Assembly: GCF_001598815.1 (NCBI RefSeq)
Contig: NZ_BCZQ01000028.1
Location: forward strand, 1 to 64,000
DNA from: Sphingopyxis terrae subsp. terrae NBRC 15098
GTDB taxonomy: Bacteria > Pseudomonadota > Alphaproteobacteria > Sphingomonadales > Sphingomonadaceae
Direction: 5' to 3'
Length of the DNA stretch: 64,000 nucleotides
Shown here: in pieces, positions 62,221-64,000 of the stretch
Layout of the letters: the number at the start of each line of letters is the position of its first letter
Position numbering within the stretch: position 1 is the first letter of the stretch
The notes under the pieces: generated by a model
Databases searched by the model: none
What the model was told of the DNA's origin: nothing
The model's input: the letters and a program-made list of their open reading frames with translations, nothing else
Translations under genes and position numbers: made by a program

Positions 62221-62967
62221 GTGGCCGGCCATAGCAAATTCAAGAACATCATGCACCGCAAGGGTGCGCAGGACAAAAAGCGCAGCAGCCTCTTTTCGAA
62301 GCTCAGCCGCGAAATCACGGTGGCGGCAAAGATGGGCCTGCCCGATCCCGACGCCAACGCCCGCCTTCGCGCGGCGGTCAACGCTGCCAAGGCGCAGTCG
62401 ATGCCCAAGGACAATATCCAGCGCGCGATCGACAAGGCCGCAGGCAATGATGGCGAGAATTACGAGGAAATCCGTTACGAAGGCTATGGCCCCGGCGGCG
62501 TGTCGCTGATCGTCGAAGCGCTGACCGACAATCGCAACCGCACCGCGACCAATGTCCGCACCGCGTTCAGCAAGAATGGCGGCAACCTCGGCACGTCGGG
62601 CAGCGTCAGCCACGGCTTCGACCGGCTCGGCATGATCAGCTATGCGGCAAGCGCGGGCGATGCCGACACCGTCTTCGAAGCCGCGCTCGATGCGGGCGCC
62701 GACGATGTCGAATCGACCGAAGATGGCCATGACATCTGGACCAGCGTCGATTCCTTGCACGAAGTCGCAAAGGCGCTCGAAGCCAAGCTGGGCGAAGCCG
62801 AAGGCGTGAAACTCGCGTGGCGCCCGACGCTGAAAAGCGAAGTCGCCGACGAAAGCGTCGCGCAGACGCTGTTCAAGCTGATCGACACGCTCGACGATGA
62901 CGACGATGTGCAGACCGTGTGGGGCAATTATGAAATCCCCGACGCGGTGATGGAAAAGCTCGGATGA
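62221..62967 (+). CDS. yebC: YebC/PmpR family DNA-binding protein
   Basis: The 248-residue protein starts [25 protein letters not shown] and carries the family signatures [21 protein letters not shown] and [16 protein letters not shown]. Family members are transcriptional regulators, and YebC has also been linked to easing ribosome stalls. It lies directly upstream of ruvC-ruvA, the classic location, although a repeat element intervenes. The start is GTG with AAGGGAGG upstream. Confidence 0.95.
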   Translation: MAGHSKFKNIMHRKGAQDKKRSSLFSKLSREITVAAKMGLPDPDANARLRAAVNAAKAQSMPKDNIQRAIDKAAGNDGENYEEIRYEGYGPGGVSLIVEALTDNRNRTATNVRTAFSKNGGNLGTSGSVSHGFDRLGMISYAASAGDADTVFEAALDAGADDVESTEDGHDIWTSVDSLHEVAKALEAKLGEAEGVKLAWRPTLKSEVADESVAQTLFKLIDTLDDDDDVQTVWGNYEIPDAVMEKLG

Positions 62968-62976
62968 CAAACCCCT

Positions 62977-63064
62977 CCCCTCCCGCTTGCGGGAGGGGCC
63001 GGGGGTGGGCCGATGCACGGCGCGCCGCTTGCCCACCCCAAACCCCTCCCGCAAGCGGGAGGGG
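62977..63064. repeat. Inverted-repeat element, copy 2, ahead of ruvC
   Basis: This has the same design as 50306-50402: palindromes at 62977-62998 and 63043-63064 (TT and AA centres), with inner GGGGTGGGC and GCCCACCCC arms. The right arm ends in GGGAGGGG eight bases before the ruvC ATG and serves as its Shine-Dalgarno. The middle sequences of the two copies differ. Confidence 0.9.
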
Positions 63065-63072
63065 CTTCTAAC

Positions 63073-63546
63073 ATGATCATCCTCGGCCTCGATCCCTCGC
63101 TCAGTTGTACCGGCTGGGGCGTCATCCGCGTCGAGGGCAGCCGGATCGGCCACATCGCCAACGGGCAGGTGAAGACCGACGCCAAGGCGTCCCTGCCCGA
63201 CCGGCTCGCCTATCTCGACACCGTGCTAGCCGCCGTGATCGCCGATCACGCACCGGCTTGCGCGGCGGTCGAGGAGGTCTTCGTCAACGACAATCCGCAA
63301 TCGACGTTGAAGCTCGCGCATGCGCGCGGCGTCGTTCTCCTCGGCTGCGCGCGCGGCGGGCTCACGGTCACCGAATATGCCCCGCGGCTGGTCAAGAAGG
63401 CGATCGTCGGCACCGGCGGTGCGGCGAAGGAGCAGGTGCAGGCGATGCTGCGCGTGCTGCTCCCCGGCGCGAAGGTTGCAGGCGCCGACGCGGCCGATGC
63501 GCTGGCGGTCGCGATCTGCCATGCGAACCACCGGCCGCGTATTTGA
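63073..63546 (+). CDS. ruvC: Holliday junction resolvase RuvC
   Basis: It cuts Holliday junctions after RuvAB branch migration. The 157-residue endonuclease has the RNase H-like active site: Asp7 in [16 protein letters not shown], the Glu in [22 protein letters not shown], and the C-terminal acidic residues in [14 protein letters not shown]. The ATG at 63073 follows the repeat-derived GGGAGGGG. The neighbours yebC and ruvA are the expected ones. Confidence 0.96.
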   Translation: MIILGLDPSLSCTGWGVIRVEGSRIGHIANGQVKTDAKASLPDRLAYLDTVLAAVIADHAPACAAVEEVFVNDNPQSTLKLAHARGVVLLGCARGGLTVTEYAPRLVKKAIVGTGGAAKEQVQAMLRVLLPGAKVAGADAADALAVAICHANHRPRI

Positions 63547-63551
63547 AGGGT

Positions 63552-63696
63552 TCACGCGAAGACGCGAAGGCGCGAAGAGGCTGGCTCGGGCCGTCAGGCC
63601 CCTTTCTCCTTGACGCCGCGTCATCGCGCACCACCCGACGATGAATGCCGCTTTGCGGCAAATGCAACATCTTCCCGCCTTCGCGTCTTCGCGTGA
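63552..63696. repeat. Element with perfect 21-bp terminal inverted repeats in the ruvC-ruvA gap
   Basis: The 21-nt arm at 63552-63572 (TCACGCGAAGACGCGAAGGC and one more base) is the exact reverse complement of 63676-63696. The 103-nt centre holds a small GCCGC-TTT-GCGGC hairpin and no ORF. It fills most of the 195-bp gap before ruvA and looks like a short non-autonomous dispersed repeat. Confidence 0.8.
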
Positions 63697-63741
63697 CCCA
63701 AATCTGTTCCCTTTTCATTCCTATCACGCTAGCACATCGCC

Positions 63742-64000
63742 ATGATCGCAAAACTCACCGGACGGCTCGATTCAAGCGGCGCAGGCCATGCGGTGATCGA
63801 CGTCGGCGGCGTCGGTTATCTGGTCGAGGCATCGGCGCGCACGCTCGACGCGCTCGGCCCGGTCGGCGGCGATGTCACCATCCACACCGAAATGCTGGTG
63901 GGCGAGGATTTCCTCCGCCTGCTCGGCTTCGCCCGCGCCGAGGAACGCGACTGGTTCCGCCTGCTCACCAGCGTTCAGGGCGTCGGCGCAAAGGTCGCGC
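63742..64000 (+). CDS. ruvA: Holliday junction branch migration protein RuvA (5' part only)
   Basis: The first 86 residues are visible before the window ends: [13 protein letters not shown], the OB-fold [33 protein letters not shown] and the start of the helix-hairpin-helix GVGAK. These match RuvA domain I and the beginning of domain II. The rest of the gene, and probably ruvB, lie beyond the window. Confidence 0.95.
   Translation, partial: MIAKLTGRLDSSGAGHAVIDVGGVGYLVEASARTLDALGPVGGDVTIHTEMLVGEDFLRLLGFARAEERDWFRLLTSVQGVGAKVA

Overview
The window is a high-GC alphaproteobacterial chromosome segment, most likely from a Sphingomonadaceae bacterium of the Sphingopyxis type. The pointers are a lipoyl domain fused to PdhB, the small families DUF2794, DUF4170, DUF1476 (F1-ATPase zeta), DUF1244 and GapR, an NDUFS4-like complex I subunit, and the GC-rich codon use. 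The genus is inference. I saw no rRNA or tRNA genes, no CRISPR array, no insertion sequence and no prophage.

0-14.8 kb is mostly housekeeping: cysE, a squalene/phytoene synthase-like protein, pdhA-pdhB, an FtsB-like divisome protein, eno, four small overlapping membrane-stress genes, hrpB, a polyprenyl diphosphate synthase, a chorismate mutase and a glutathione S-transferase. 14.8-31 kb holds rpoC and rpoB and, separated by about 6.4 kb, rplL and rplJ. The usual rplJL-rpoBC operon is therefore split. Between the halves lie a secreted repeat protein, a MASE1-PAS-GGDEF diguanylate cyclase, a TetR regulator with a divergent carotenoid oxygenase, and an Ala/Pro-rich membrane protein. rpoB has its own strong promoter and a terminator-like hairpin in its leader.

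31-33 kb is metal and energy homeostasis: a YqjI-like PadR regulator with a His-rich N-terminus, a DUF2218 protein, grxD, bolA and the ATP synthase zeta inhibitor. 33.3-48.7 kb is the main accessory island: a secreted CHAT protease, a CHASE2-adenylate cyclase, a FecR-like exported protein, a TpsB outer-membrane transporter and a 2,499-residue TpsA exoprotein. Together they look like a cAMP-linked two-partner secretion system.

48.8-52.2 kb holds cysS (with a stretch of foreign-looking codon use), a 2-hydroxyacid dehydrogenase and a Tat-exported haloacid-dehalogenase-like protein. 52.2-58.4 kb is a minus-strand cluster that looks like a cyclic-nucleotide-gated electron transfer chain. It comprises an FAD/NAD(P) protein fused to two cNMP-binding domains and four [4Fe-4S] sites, a membrane cytochrome b, an FHA-decaheme cytochrome c and a CpdA-type phosphodiesterase. 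58.6-64 kb returns to housekeeping: bpt, pyk, DUF1244, gapR, a YbjQ protein, yebC, ruvC and the start of ruvA.

Two copies of an inverted-repeat element, ahead of the 2-hydroxyacid dehydrogenase and ruvC, each supply the Shine-Dalgarno sequence of the gene that follows.
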